Origin: Lachnospiraceae bacterium
Lineage (GTDB): Bacteria > Bacillota > Clostridia > Lachnospirales > Lachnospiraceae
DNA: 64,000 bases
Assembly (NCBI GenBank): GCA_029012365.1
Contig: JAQXLY010000019.1
Coordinates: 32,561 to 96,560, forward strand
Reading direction: 5' to 3'
Part shown: positions 1 to 9,058 of the stretch, piece by piece
Layout: each line of letters opens with the position of its first letter
How positions within the stretch are numbered: the first letter of the stretch is position 1
Program-made: the position numbers and the translations under genes
The notes under the pieces: generated by a model
Database searches by the model: none
Told to the model about the DNA's origin: nothing
What the model saw: only the letters and a program-made list of their open reading frames with translations

Positions 1-555
1 ACGCTGGTGGGAATTATTGCGGCGGATTTGTCGTTATATGCAGGGGATTATCGTGCATCTGAGCGAACCTTTTGCCTGCTTGCACAGGCGGCAGGCCGGG
101 CAGGGAGAGACAAACTTCCCGGAAATGTAGTGATTCAGACTTATCAGCCGGAGCATTACAGCATCAGGACGGCAGCAGCCGGGGATTATGAGGCATTTTA
201 TTCGCAGGAAATGGCATATCGGAGACTGTTACGGTATCCGCCTGTCACAAATATGCTTGCAATTTTAGTACAGGCCGCGGATGAGGCGGTGGCAGGGCAG
301 GCAGCCGGGAGACTGGCAAATACGTTACGTGAAGCAAAACGTCCCGATGAGGAAATCGGTACAATTACGGGTCCGGTTCCCGCCGGGCTTGCGAAAGCAA
401 AGGATTTGTACCGTTATGTGATTTATGTAAGATCACCGGCGTATGAGAGGCTTATGGAGTTTCACCGGATTGCCGGAGCAGAGAAACAGTTGACAGAAGC
501 AGCGATGAAGTGTAATATACAGTTTGATTTTAATCCACTCGGTGGTTATGAATAA
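1..555 (+). CDS. priA: Primosomal protein N' (PriA helicase), C-terminal part
   Basis: This is the 3' end of priA; the gene begins before the window and the frame is open from base 1. PriA is the DNA helicase that reloads the replisome at stalled forks. The visible part carries the late helicase motif in which an RASERTF segment is followed by QAAGRAGR (helicase motif VI, arginine finger region), then the C-terminal domain typical of PriA. It ends 15 bases before def, the usual priA-def-fmt order in Firmicutes. The GTG at base 7 is an internal codon, not a start. The zinc-binding cysteines and the Walker motifs lie outside the window. Confidence 0.93.
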   Translation, partial: TLVGIIAADLSLYAGDYRASERTFCLLAQAAGRAGRDKLPGNVVIQTYQPEHYSIRTAAAGDYEAFYSQEMAYRRLLRYPPVTNMLAILVQAADEAVAGQAAGRLANTLREAKRPDEEIGTITGPVPAGLAKAKDLYRYVIYVRSPAYERLMEFHRIAGAEKQLTEAAMKCNIQFDFNPLGGYE

Positions 556-570
556 CAGGAGGAAAAGAAA

Positions 571-1047
571 ATGGCATTTAGAAAAATCAGAACCTTAGGA
601 GATCCGGTGCTTAAAAAGACAGCAAAGCCGGTTACGGAAGTGAATGACAAAATTAAGGAATTGGCTTATGATATGTTGGATACAATGTATGCGGCAAACG
701 GCGTAGGACTTGCTGCTCCGCAGATTGGGGTGTTAAAGAGAATTGTGGTAATTGATGTATCACCGGAGGGAAATCAGCCGATTGTACTGATTAATCCGGA
801 AATTGTGTCAGCTTCCGGAAGCCAGACCGGAGATGAGGGGTGTCTCAGTGTACCGGGAAAGGCGGGCTGTGTGACAAGACCGAATGAAGTTACGGTACGG
901 GCATGGAATTTAAAAATGAAGGAAATCGAAGTGAAGGGAACAGAGCTTTTGGCCCGTGCTCTCTGCCATGAGTTGGATCACCTGGATGGTATCGTCTATG
1001 TGGAAAAGGTGGAAGGCAAACTGCATGATGTCAATGCGGAAGCATAA
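571..1047 (+). CDS. def: Peptide deformylase
   Basis: Removes the formyl group from the N-terminal methionine of new proteins as they leave the ribosome. All three family motifs are visible in the 158-residue protein: GVGLAAPQ at residues 44-51, EGCLS at 89-93 with the metal-ligand cysteine, and HELDH at 133-137 with the two ligand histidines and the catalytic glutamate. An AGGAGG site lies 8-13 bases upstream of the ATG. It sits directly before fmt, which adds the formyl group, so both ends of the formyl-methionine cycle are made together. Length is normal for the Gram-positive short form. Confidence 0.97.
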   Translation: MAFRKIRTLGDPVLKKTAKPVTEVNDKIKELAYDMLDTMYAANGVGLAAPQIGVLKRIVVIDVSPEGNQPIVLINPEIVSASGSQTGDEGCLSVPGKAGCVTRPNEVTVRAWNLKMKEIEVKGTELLARALCHELDHLDGIVYVEKVEGKLHDVNAEA

Positions 1048-1061
1048 CGGGAGGAATGAGA

Positions 1062-1997
1062 ATGAGAGCGGTTTTTATGGGAACACCCGAAATAGCGGCG
1101 GTAATATTAGAAAGTCTGCTTGCATCAGAGCATGAGATTATAGCTGTAGTAACGCAGCCTGACCGCCCGAAGGGGCGCGGAAAGGAACTGGCGAAATCTC
1201 CTGTAAAGCTGGTAGCGGAGAAACACGGTATCCCGGTGCTGCAGCCGGAAAGAATAAAGGCACCTGAGGCAGTGGCACAGTTAAAGGAGCTTGCACCGGA
1301 TGTGATTCTGGTGGCGGCATTCGGACAGATTATTTCAAAAGAAATTCTGGAGCTTCCGAAGTACGGGTGTATTAATGTACATGCATCACTTCTTCCGGAA
1401 TATCGCGGTGCGGCACCGATTCAGTGGGCTATTTTAGACGGAAAAGAAAAAACGGGCATTACAATTATGAGAATGGATGAAGGAATAGATACCGGAGATA
1501 TCATCTGTGCGGAAGAAATTCCGATTAGCCCGGAGGAAACCGGCGGAAGTCTGCATGATAAGCTGGCGGCGGCAGGCGGTCCGCTTCTACTTTCCGCTCT
1601 CAGACAGATAGAAGAAGGAACGGCGGTTTATACACCGCAGAACCATGAGGCGCATACCTATGCAAAGATGCTTCGTAAGGAAATGGGAAGACTGAATTTT
1701 ACGGATTCTGCAAAAGTATTGGAGCGTTGGATTCGTGGTTTAAATCCGTGGCCGAGTGCATATACTTACAGGGACGGAAAGACTATAAAGTTCTGGAGCG
1801 CATCGGTTTCCTATGAAAAGTTTGATGCATGCCCCTGCGGAACTTTGGTTTCCGTAAAGGACGGTATGCTTTGGATTATGACAGGAGACGGAATTTTACA
1901 GGTAAAAGAGCTTCAGCCGGAAGGAAAACGCCGCATGACGACAGAGGAGTTCTTAAGAGGTTATCCGTTGGAGCCGGGAATGGTATTCGGCAGTTAG
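1062..1997 (+). CDS. fmt: Methionyl-tRNA formyltransferase
   Basis: Transfers a formyl group from 10-formyl-tetrahydrofolate to initiator Met-tRNA in the cytoplasm. Catalytic residues are seen as N105, H107 and D143 (within INVHASLLPEYRG and GIDTGD), and the N-terminal FMGTPE motif is present. An in-frame ATG lies six bases upstream at 1056, but it is only one base from the GGGAGG ribosome site; the ATG at 1062 has a 7-base spacing and is preferred, giving 311 residues. The C-terminal OB-like tRNA-binding domain (about residues 205-311) is complete. Operon with def. Confidence 0.95.
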   Translation: MRAVFMGTPEIAAVILESLLASEHEIIAVVTQPDRPKGRGKELAKSPVKLVAEKHGIPVLQPERIKAPEAVAQLKELAPDVILVAAFGQIISKEILELPKYGCINVHASLLPEYRGAAPIQWAILDGKEKTGITIMRMDEGIDTGDIICAEEIPISPEETGGSLHDKLAAAGGPLLLSALRQIEEGTAVYTPQNHEAHTYAKMLRKEMGRLNFTDSAKVLERWIRGLNPWPSAYTYRDGKTIKFWSASVSYEKFDACPCGTLVSVKDGMLWIMTGDGILQVKELQPEGKRRMTTEEFLRGYPLEPGMVFGS

Positions 1998-2044
1998 ATT
2001 TATTTTATGTCAGTTGAAAATCAAAAAACGGAGGCGATGAAATC

Positions 2045-2728
2045 ATGTATTTTGATTGGACGTACATTCTGGTACTTATCGGAGCGGCTCTTTCCTTGTG
2101 GGCTTCTGCGGGAGTAAGAAGTACCTATTCAAAGTATTCAAAGGTATCCGCATTACACGGAATCACCGCCGTGGAAGCGGCAGAACGGATTTTGCACGGT
2201 GCAGGTATTTATGATGTCAGGATTGAGCATGTAGCAGGAAGTCTGACGGACCATTATGATTCTTCCGCAAAGGTGCTGCGACTTTCGGACAGTGTTTATC
2301 AAAGCTCTTCCATTGCGGCAATCGGAGTGGCGGCACATGAATGCGGACATGCGATTCAGGACAGTGAGGAGTATATGCCGTTAAGGCTTCGTCATGTACT
2401 TGTACCGATTGTAAATTTCGGTAATCATTTGTCCATGCCGCTGTTTATACTGGGACTTATATTCGGAATGTATACAACTCTGGTTCCTATCGGTATTTTT
2501 CTGTTTTCCTTTGCGGTATTGTTTCAGTTTGTTACGCTGCCTGTAGAGTTTAACGCATCCTCCAGAGCGGTTGCGATTCTTGGAGACAGCGGTATGATAT
2601 CGGCGGAGGAACTTCCGAAGGTAAAAAAAGTGTTGAGGGCGGCAGCATATACGTACCTTGCAGCCGCTGCGGCATCGGCACTTCAGTTACTGCGTCTGCT
2701 TTTGATTGCACGCAGAAGGAGAGATTAG
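2045..2728 (+). CDS. Membrane zinc metallopeptidase, YugP type
   Basis: A 227-residue integral membrane protein with a zincin active site, HECGH at residues 98-102, and hydrophobic segments near residues 5-22, 120-140, 142-165 and 200-220. This matches the neutral zinc metallopeptidase family of Bacillus YugP. The physiological substrate is not known from the sequence; a membrane quality-control role is only inference. It lies between fmt and rsmB, a common place for this family in Clostridia, and is probably co-transcribed with them. The gene is intact. Confidence 0.88.
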   Translation: MYFDWTYILVLIGAALSLWASAGVRSTYSKYSKVSALHGITAVEAAERILHGAGIYDVRIEHVAGSLTDHYDSSAKVLRLSDSVYQSSSIAAIGVAAHECGHAIQDSEEYMPLRLRHVLVPIVNFGNHLSMPLFILGLIFGMYTTLVPIGIFLFSFAVLFQFVTLPVEFNASSRAVAILGDSGMISAEELPKVKKVLRAAAYTYLAAAAASALQLLRLLLIARRRRD

Positions 2729-2731
2729 AAA

Positions 2732-4099
2732 ATGGCAACAGAAGAAAAGAGTTCCCTGACTGCAAGAGAGGGAGCGGTAAGGATGCTGCTCGCTGTATGT
2801 AAGGACAAACAGTTTTCTCATGCGGTGAAAGGAAAGTTCCTTATAAGGATTCAGGAGAAGAGAGAACGTGCACTGGCTACGAGACTTTTTGAGGGCTGTC
2901 TCGAACGGATGATTGAACTGGATTATATCATTGACCGGTTCTCAAAAACACCCGTAAAAAAGATGAAACCGGCTGTGGCGGCAATTCTACGGATAACGGT
3001 ATATCAGCTCCGGTATATGGATAAGATTCCTGCCGGGGCAGCCTGCAATGAGGCGGTAAATCTTACAAGAAGGTTCGGCTTTGCGGGACTGTCAGGCTTT
3101 GTAAACGGGGTAGCCAGAGCGATTGCCAGAGCAGAAGAAATCGTGTATCCGGATGCGAAAAAAGAGTACAGTTCGTATTTGTCGGTGAAGTATTCCATTT
3201 CGTCTACACTGGTAGAACAGATGAGAAATCAATACGGAGATGAACTCTGCGAAAAAATTTTTGCAGCTTTTTTAGAGGAAGAAAAGTACATTTCTTTGCG
3301 GTGTCTTAACAGTTCTACAGGAGTAGATAATGTAAAGGATGCACTGAGCAAAGCGGGAATATATGTGGAAAACGGCAGATATTCTAAGGAGGCATTAAGG
3401 GTGTCCGGAGTGGATACGCCGGAACGCCTGCCGTTTTTTGGAGAGGGAGCCTTTTATATTCAGGATGAGAGCTCCATGCAGGCCGTACTTGCTGCCGGGC
3501 TTTCCGGGGATGAAAGGGTGCTTGACCTTTGCGCGGCTCCGGGCGGGAAAACGATAATGGCAGCAGATATTCTGGCATCCTCAGGAACGGGAACCGTGGA
3601 GGCAAGAGACTGTACCGGAGCAAAGCTGGCTCTGCTGAAAGAAAACGTAGAACGCTGCAGGCTGTCGAATGTGAACCTTATGTGTGCGGATGCAACAAGA
3701 TACCGGCATGAGGATGAGGAGCAATATGATGTTGTGCTTGCGGATGTGCCCTGCTCCGGACTCGGCATTTTAGGGAAAAAACCGGATATTAAGCTGTTTA
3801 TGACGATTGAACAGGAAAAGGAGCTTTGTATCTTACAGAAGAATATTCTTAGGAATGCGGTACGTTATGTGAAGCCGGGCGGAGTCCTGATTTTTTCCAC
3901 CTGTACATTAAACAAAGAGGAAAATATGGGAGGGTATAACTTTTTAAAAGAGGAGTGCGGAATGAGGCCCGAAAGTCTGGAAACGTTTATTTCGAAATCA
4001 CTGTGGAACGATACGACAAAGGACGGATATTTGCAAATGCTTCCCGGCATTCACGGTACAGACGGCTTTTTTACGGCAAGATTCCGAAAACAGATATGA
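2732..4099 (+). CDS. rsmB: 16S rRNA (cytosine-967-C5)-methyltransferase
   Basis: Methylates C967 of 16S rRNA. The 455-residue protein has an N-terminal NusB-like RNA-binding domain (about residues 10-140) and a C-terminal Rossmann methyltransferase domain. SAM-binding motif LDLCAAPGGKT, the DVPCSGLG motif and the STCT motif, holding the two cysteines used in m5C chemistry, are all visible. The start follows an AAGGAGAG site by 7 bases. It begins three bases after the zinc peptidase gene and is followed after 10 bases by rlmN, so two rRNA-modifying enzymes are made from one transcript. Confidence 0.95.
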   Translation: MATEEKSSLTAREGAVRMLLAVCKDKQFSHAVKGKFLIRIQEKRERALATRLFEGCLERMIELDYIIDRFSKTPVKKMKPAVAAILRITVYQLRYMDKIPAGAACNEAVNLTRRFGFAGLSGFVNGVARAIARAEEIVYPDAKKEYSSYLSVKYSISSTLVEQMRNQYGDELCEKIFAAFLEEEKYISLRCLNSSTGVDNVKDALSKAGIYVENGRYSKEALRVSGVDTPERLPFFGEGAFYIQDESSMQAVLAAGLSGDERVLDLCAAPGGKTIMAADILASSGTGTVEARDCTGAKLALLKENVERCRLSNVNLMCADATRYRHEDEEQYDVVLADVPCSGLGILGKKPDIKLFMTIEQEKELCILQKNILRNAVRYVKPGGVLIFSTCTLNKEENMGGYNFLKEECGMRPESLETFISKSLWNDTTKDGYLQMLPGIHGTDGFFTARFRKQI

Positions 4100-4109
4100 G
4101 GTAGATGAT

Positions 4110-5189
4110 ATGCAGGATGAAAAAAGAGATATAAAATCGTATACACCTGAGGAGCTTTCCGAAAGTTTTCTTGCAATGGGAGAAAAGAAGTTTCGGGCCA
4201 CACAGGTATTTGAATGGCTGCATAAACGGGCTGTAAAGGAATTTTATGAAATGACGAATCTGTCGGCAGAGCTCAGGCAGACGCTGTCGGAGCAATATCA
4301 TATTATTACTTTGCGGGAAATAAAGCACCTGACATCCGCGCAGGACGGAACGATAAAGTTTCTGTTTGCTCTTCCGGATGATAAGGTAATCGAAAGTGTA
4401 TTTATGAAATATAAGCACGGAAACTCCGTCTGTATTTCTTCTCAGGCGGGATGCCGGATGGGATGCCGTTTTTGTGCATCTACGCTCGGCGGTCTGGAGC
4501 GGAATCTTACCGCATCGGAAATGGCGGAGCAGATTTACAGGATTGAGGAGCTTACCGGAGAACATGTTTCCAACGTAGTTGTTATGGGAACCGGTGAACC
4601 GATGGATAATTATGACAATTTAATTCGTTTTCTGCGCCTTATTACGGCACCGGAGGGAAAGGGAATGAGCATCCGCAATATTACGGTATCTACCTGTGGC
4701 ATTGTGGAAAACATCAGGCGCTTTGCTGAGGAAGGACTTCCCGTGACACTGGCGCTATCACTTCATGCACCGAATGACGAGGCAAGAAAACGACTGATGC
4801 CGGTTGCAAACCGGTATTCCCTGAAGGATGTGCTTGCTGCCTGCGATTATTATTTTGAAAAGACAGGGCGCAGAATCAGTTATGAATATAGCCTTGTGGC
4901 GGGAGAAAATGATACGGAAGCGGAGGCGGATGCACTTGGAAAGCTTTTACACGGGAAAAATTGTCATGTGAATCTTATTCCGGTGAATCCGATTAAGGAG
5001 AGAAATTATAGGCAGTCAAGTTTTAAAAATATTTTAAATTTTAGAAAAAGACTTGAAAAATATAATATAAATGTTACTATTAGAAGAGAATTAGGTGCTG
5101 ATATCGGTGCAGCATGCGGACAGCTTAGAAAGAGTCACCTGGATTCTTCCGGGGACAGGGAGAAGAATGACCGGGACGGTGAGATGTAG
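4110..5189 (+). CDS. rlmN: Dual-specificity 23S rRNA/tRNA adenine-C2 methyltransferase
   Basis: Radical-SAM enzyme that methylates A2503 of 23S rRNA and A37 of some tRNAs. The 4Fe-4S ligands are the cysteines at 115, 119 and 122 in AGCRMGCRFCAS, and a conserved resolving cysteine occurs near the C terminus in GAACGQLR (about residue 338). Length 359 residues is typical. Its 3' end is followed by the PP2C gene; the phosphatase frame is open back into rlmN, but the chosen TTG start removes any overlap. The stretch around 5020-5070 is notably AT-rich compared with the rest of the gene. Confidence 0.96.
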   Translation: MQDEKRDIKSYTPEELSESFLAMGEKKFRATQVFEWLHKRAVKEFYEMTNLSAELRQTLSEQYHIITLREIKHLTSAQDGTIKFLFALPDDKVIESVFMKYKHGNSVCISSQAGCRMGCRFCASTLGGLERNLTASEMAEQIYRIEELTGEHVSNVVVMGTGEPMDNYDNLIRFLRLITAPEGKGMSIRNITVSTCGIVENIRRFAEEGLPVTLALSLHAPNDEARKRLMPVANRYSLKDVLAACDYYFEKTGRRISYEYSLVAGENDTEAEADALGKLLHGKNCHVNLIPVNPIKERNYRQSSFKNILNFRKRLEKYNINVTIRRELGADIGAACGQLRKSHLDSSGDREKNDRDGEM

Positions 5190-5217
5190 GGTGAAAGTGT
5201 CGGAGGAGGTGAGTGCC

Positions 5218-5952
5218 TTGAAAGCGTATTATACTACAGATAAAGGCAAAACAAGGGAAATTAATCAGGATTACATATACAGCAGTGATGAGCCGGTAGG
5301 CTCCCTGCCGAATTTATATATTGTTGCGGACGGAATGGGAGGATATAATGCGGGAGATTATGCTTCCCGCTGCAGTGTAGAGGAGTTTGTTGCCGAGGCA
5401 CAGAGAGGAGAGCAGCCGACAGTAATCAGCACTATGACGGAGGCATTACGTGTGGCGAATTCAACAGTGCTTAAGCAGGCGACCGAGAATTCGGAATTAA
5501 GCGGTATGGGGACAACCTTTGTTGCCGCAACCGTATTTCCCGATCGGGTGTATGTAATGAACGTAGGAGACAGCAGGCTATATCTTATCGGAGATAAAAT
5601 CAGACAGGTTACTGTCGACCATTCGTATGTGGAGGAAATGGTCCGCAAGGGAGAATTGCAGCGGAAGGATGCAAGGATTCATCCGAAAAAAAATGTGATT
5701 ACCCGTGCAGTTGGTGTGGAAAATGAGGTCGAAGCAGACTTTTATGAAATTGAGCCTGATGAGGATTCGTGTTTTATTTTGCTTTGTTCGGATGGATTAA
5801 CCAATATGGTGGAAGATGAAGAAATCCGAAATCTTATAATGAATCATGAGAATGAGCCGGAGGAAGCGTTACGGCAATTAGTAAAACGCGCAAACGAGTG
5901 TGGTGGGAAGGATAATATCTCAGCGATTATTATCCCTATGAAGCAGGAATAG
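5218..5952 (+). CDS. stp: PP2C-type Ser/Thr protein phosphatase
   Basis: Metal-dependent phosphatase that reverses phosphorylation by the adjacent PASTA kinase. PP2C motifs are visible: REINQDY near the N terminus, VADGMGG, SGMGTTFVAA, VGDSRLYL, and LCSDGLTNMV with the metal-binding aspartates, then GGKDNIS near the end. The frame is open back to 5095 with an ATG there, but that overlaps rlmN. A TTG at 5218, 5 bases after GGAGGAGGTGAG, gives 244 residues, the normal size for Stp/PrpC; a GTG at 5191 is an alternative with a weaker site. The kinase gene starts 14 bases downstream. Confidence 0.92.
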   Translation: MKAYYTTDKGKTREINQDYIYSSDEPVGSLPNLYIVADGMGGYNAGDYASRCSVEEFVAEAQRGEQPTVISTMTEALRVANSTVLKQATENSELSGMGTTFVAATVFPDRVYVMNVGDSRLYLIGDKIRQVTVDHSYVEEMVRKGELQRKDARIHPKKNVITRAVGVENEVEADFYEIEPDEDSCFILLCSDGLTNMVEDEEIRNLIMNHENEPEEALRQLVKRANECGGKDNISAIIIPMKQE

Positions 5953-5966
5953 AAAGGTGAGTTGAT

Positions 5967-8144
5967 ATGGTTAAACCTGGAATGTTTATCAGTGAGAGAT
6001 ATGAAATTATAGAAAAAGTCGGTTCGGGCGGTATGGCGGATGTTTACCGTGCAAAGTGTCACCGATTGAACCGCTATGTTGCGATTAAAATCTTAAAGCC
6101 TGAATTTTCGGCGGATAAAAATCTGGTAACAAAATTCCGTGCGGAGGCACAGTCGGCGGCGGGACTTTCCCATCCGAATATTGTCAGTGTATATGATGTC
6201 GGTGACGACGGTGATTTACATTACATTGTAATGGAGCTGGTGGAAGGAATAACATTAAAAAAGTTTATTGAAAAGAAGGGCAAGCTGGAAATCAAAGAGG
6301 CTATCGGTATTGCAATACAAATCGCACAGGGACTGGAAGCGGCACATGACAATCATATTGTGCATCGTGACATTAAGCCTCAGAATATAATCATTTCCCG
6401 TGAAGGAAAGGTGAAGGTGGCAGATTTCGGTATCGCAAAGGCAGCCACTACCAATACGGTTACACAGAATGCGGTAGGCTCCGTTCATTACCTTTCACCG
6501 GAACAGGCGAGAGGCGGCTACAGCGATGAGAAGAGCGATATCTATTCTCTCGGTGTTACGATGTATGAAATGCTCTGCGGGAAGGTTCCGTTTGCGGGAG
6601 ATAATACCGTGTCGGTAGCTCTGTCCCATATTCAGTATGAGCCGGTGCCGGTGAAGGAAGTGAATCCGGCAGTGCCGTACAGTGTAGATATGATCGTGCA
6701 GAAGTGTATGCAGAAGCGTCCGGAAAATCGTTATTTGTCGGCTTCGGAGCTGATTGTGGACTTAAAGCGTTCTGTTATGAATCCGGAGGGGGATTTTGTA
6801 AGGATTAATGCTGGTGTTGTGTCGGATTCTCCTACAAAGAATATGACACAGGATGAGATGGCGGTGATTAAAAGTGCTGCCAAATCGCCGGTGACAAGGT
6901 TTGAGGTCAATCAGCAGACAAATTCCCAGGTTCTTCGTGAGGAAGAGGAGGAACTGGATTCTGCGGATTCTAAGTGGGATAAGACCATTGTAATTGTCAG
7001 TATTGTAATCATTTTTATTTTTATGATTTCAATTTTATTCGGTGTGTTCAAATTTATTGATATATTCGGTTCGGAAAAGGCAACACCGACACCGGGCAGT
7101 GATATCTCCCCGACCAAAATAATGGGAACGTCTACTCCTGTTCCTACGGATTATGTCGGAATTACCACAACACGTATGCAAAATGTAGTAGGACTAATGG
7201 TAGATGATGCAAAGGAGCTGTTATACAGACAGTCAGAGCAGTTTACGATTTTAGACGGAGATACGGATTACAGCACCCAGCCTAAGGGCATGGTTATTTC
7301 ACAGTATCCGCTGGGTGGAGCGGATGTGGCGCTTGACGGAGAAATAAGGCTGGTAATCAGTGCGGGACCGGAGATGTTGACTGTACCGAATTACTATCTC
7401 TGGAATTACAACGAAGCAAGGATTCAGGCTGAAAATGATTTTAAAGTACGTATTGAATTTGAAAATTCAGCTATAGAAACCAACCGGGTAATTCGTACCA
7501 TACCGGAGTGCAACAAGCTTCTGGCAAAGGGAAGCGAGCTTGTGCTTGTGGTAAGCCGCGGTGAAAAGGTGGAAAGTGTGCCGAATTTAATCGGAACAAC
7601 GCTTGAAGGTGCAAAGATTCTTTTGAATGAAAAAGGGTTTGAGGTAGGAAAGGTTGAGTATGCCGGTTCGACAACATACGAAGAGGGACTGGTGATTTAT
7701 CAGAGCGAGTCCTCCGGAAATATGCTTCCGGTAGGAGCGGCAATCGATCTTCAGGTGAGTTCCGGACTTGTGGAACCGACACCGGAGCCGACTGATGAAC
7801 CGACACCTACTCCGACTCCTGAGTCTACGCCGACACCGGAGCCTACGCCGACTCCTGTTCCGGAACCGGTTTGGGAGGTGACGATGACACTTCCGAGAAA
7901 TCCGCTTAGCCCGGGAGATGTGGCATGGGTGTATTTTGAATTACGGACTTCGGGAGGTACTTTTTTACTGTATGATAATGAAAATATGACATATGAGGAG
8001 CTTTCCGGAACCTCATTGTCCTTTACGGTTGATAAGGACCGGCTGAGCGGAGTAACGGCAGGCGACGGCAACGGAGTCTGGGTTTATGTGAACGGAACAC
8101 CGGCAATGTATTGTAATGCAACAATTACGGAAAAAGAGGCATAA
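5967..8144 (+). CDS. pknB: Ser/Thr protein kinase with PASTA repeats
   Basis: Membrane sensor kinase that binds muropeptides or lipid II outside and phosphorylates division and cell-wall proteins inside. In order: kinase domain (residues 10-270; glycine loop 19-27, K41, HRDIKPQN 133-140, DFG 153-155), acidic juxtamembrane linker, one membrane helix (about 340-363), three PASTA repeats (about 403-470, 471-536, 537-604), a Thr/Pro/Glu-rich linker (607-641), and an extra C-terminal domain of about 85 residues not recognised here. Usual PrkC/PknB proteins end with PASTA repeats, so the linker and tail are unusual. Its stop codon overlaps the rsgA start (TAATG), implying translational coupling. 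Confidence 0.94.
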   Translation: MVKPGMFISERYEIIEKVGSGGMADVYRAKCHRLNRYVAIKILKPEFSADKNLVTKFRAEAQSAAGLSHPNIVSVYDVGDDGDLHYIVMELVEGITLKKFIEKKGKLEIKEAIGIAIQIAQGLEAAHDNHIVHRDIKPQNIIISREGKVKVADFGIAKAATTNTVTQNAVGSVHYLSPEQARGGYSDEKSDIYSLGVTMYEMLCGKVPFAGDNTVSVALSHIQYEPVPVKEVNPAVPYSVDMIVQKCMQKRPENRYLSASELIVDLKRSVMNPEGDFVRINAGVVSDSPTKNMTQDEMAVIKSAAKSPVTRFEVNQQTNSQVLREEEEELDSADSKWDKTIVIVSIVIIFIFMISILFGVFKFIDIFGSEKATPTPGSDISPTKIMGTSTPVPTDYVGITTTRMQNVVGLMVDDAKELLYRQSEQFTILDGDTDYSTQPKGMVISQYPLGGADVALDGEIRLVISAGPEMLTVPNYYLWNYNEARIQAENDFKVRIEFENSAIETNRVIRTIPECNKLLAKGSELVLVVSRGEKVESVPNLIGTTLEGAKILLNEKGFEVGKVEYAGSTTYEEGLVIYQSESSGNMLPVGAAIDLQVSSGLVEPTPEPTDEPTPTPTPESTPTPEPTPTPVPEPVWEVTMTLPRNPLSPGDVAWVYFELRTSGGTFLLYDNENMTYEELSGTSLSFTVDKDRLSGVTAGDGNGVWVYVNGTPAMYCNATITEKEA

Positions 8145-9022
8145 TGACGGGAAAAATCATAAAAGGCATTGCAGGTTTTTATTACGTGTACGGAGAAGAC
8201 GGCATTCTCTATGAATGTAAGGCAAAGGGAGCTTTTCGGAAAGACGGTATTAAGCCGTTGGTGGGAGATAATGTTGACATTTCGATTTTGGATGAGGATA
8301 ATCACAGGGGTAATCTGGATAAAATACTGACAAGAGAAAGCGAGCTGTTGCGTCCTGCGGTAGCAAATGTTAATCAGGTTCTTGTAATGTTTGCTGCTGC
8401 TAAGCCTGCACCGAATTATAATCTCCTGGACCGTTTTTTGATTCGTATGGAGTTAGAAAATGTGCCTGTGCTGATTGGCTTTAACAAGTGTGATTTGGTT
8501 GACTGTACTACGGAAAAAGAGATGGAGGAGGTTTATACCTCTGCGGGGTATCGGGTCTGCTTCTTTTCTGTGAAAGAAGGAAGAGGACTCGGAGCATTAC
8601 AGGAGGCACTTTCGGGAAAGACAACAGCACTTGCGGGACCATCCGGTGTAGGAAAATCCAGTCTGATGAATTTTCTTTGTCCTATGGCAGAGATGGAGAC
8701 CGGGGATGTCAGCCGCAAAATCGAAAGGGGAAAGCATACAACCAGACATGCGGAATTGTTTGTGGTGAACCATGATACTTATGTGATGGATACACCCGGT
8801 TTTTCTTCTTTGTTTATCAATGAGATTGAGGCACAGAAGCTGTGGAGCTTTTTTCCGGAAATGAGAGAAGCTGAAAAGAAGTGTCGTTTTACCGGCTGCA
8901 GTCACACCGGGGAGCCGGATTGCGGTGTAAAAGAGGCAGTGGCCGCAGGAAGCATAAAGAGGCAGCGTTATGAAAGCTATCGCCGATTGTATGAAGAATT
9001 AAGTAACAGAAAGCGATACTGA
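8144..9022 (+). CDS. rsgA: Ribosome small-subunit assembly GTPase
   Basis: Circularly permuted GTPase that helps late maturation of the 30S subunit. The permutation is visible: the G4 motif NKCD (114-117) comes before the P-loop GPSGVGKS (165-172) and the G3 motif DTPG (216-219). An N-terminal OB fold and a C-terminal zinc knuckle (C247, C252, H254, C260) complete the family pattern. At 292 residues it is full length. Start codon overlaps the kinase stop. In Bacillus the orthologue is a substrate of the PASTA kinase encoded just upstream (established for that organism, inferred here). Confidence 0.96.
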   Translation: MTGKIIKGIAGFYYVYGEDGILYECKAKGAFRKDGIKPLVGDNVDISILDEDNHRGNLDKILTRESELLRPAVANVNQVLVMFAAAKPAPNYNLLDRFLIRMELENVPVLIGFNKCDLVDCTTEKEMEEVYTSAGYRVCFFSVKEGRGLGALQEALSGKTTALAGPSGVGKSSLMNFLCPMAEMETGDVSRKIERGKHTTRHAELFVVNHDTYVMDTPGFSSLFINEIEAQKLWSFFPEMREAEKKCRFTGCSHTGEPDCGVKEAVAAGSIKRQRYESYRRLYEELSNRKRY

Positions 9023-9058
9023 TAAAGTCAGATAAAATATATTGGAAGGTGAATGGTT

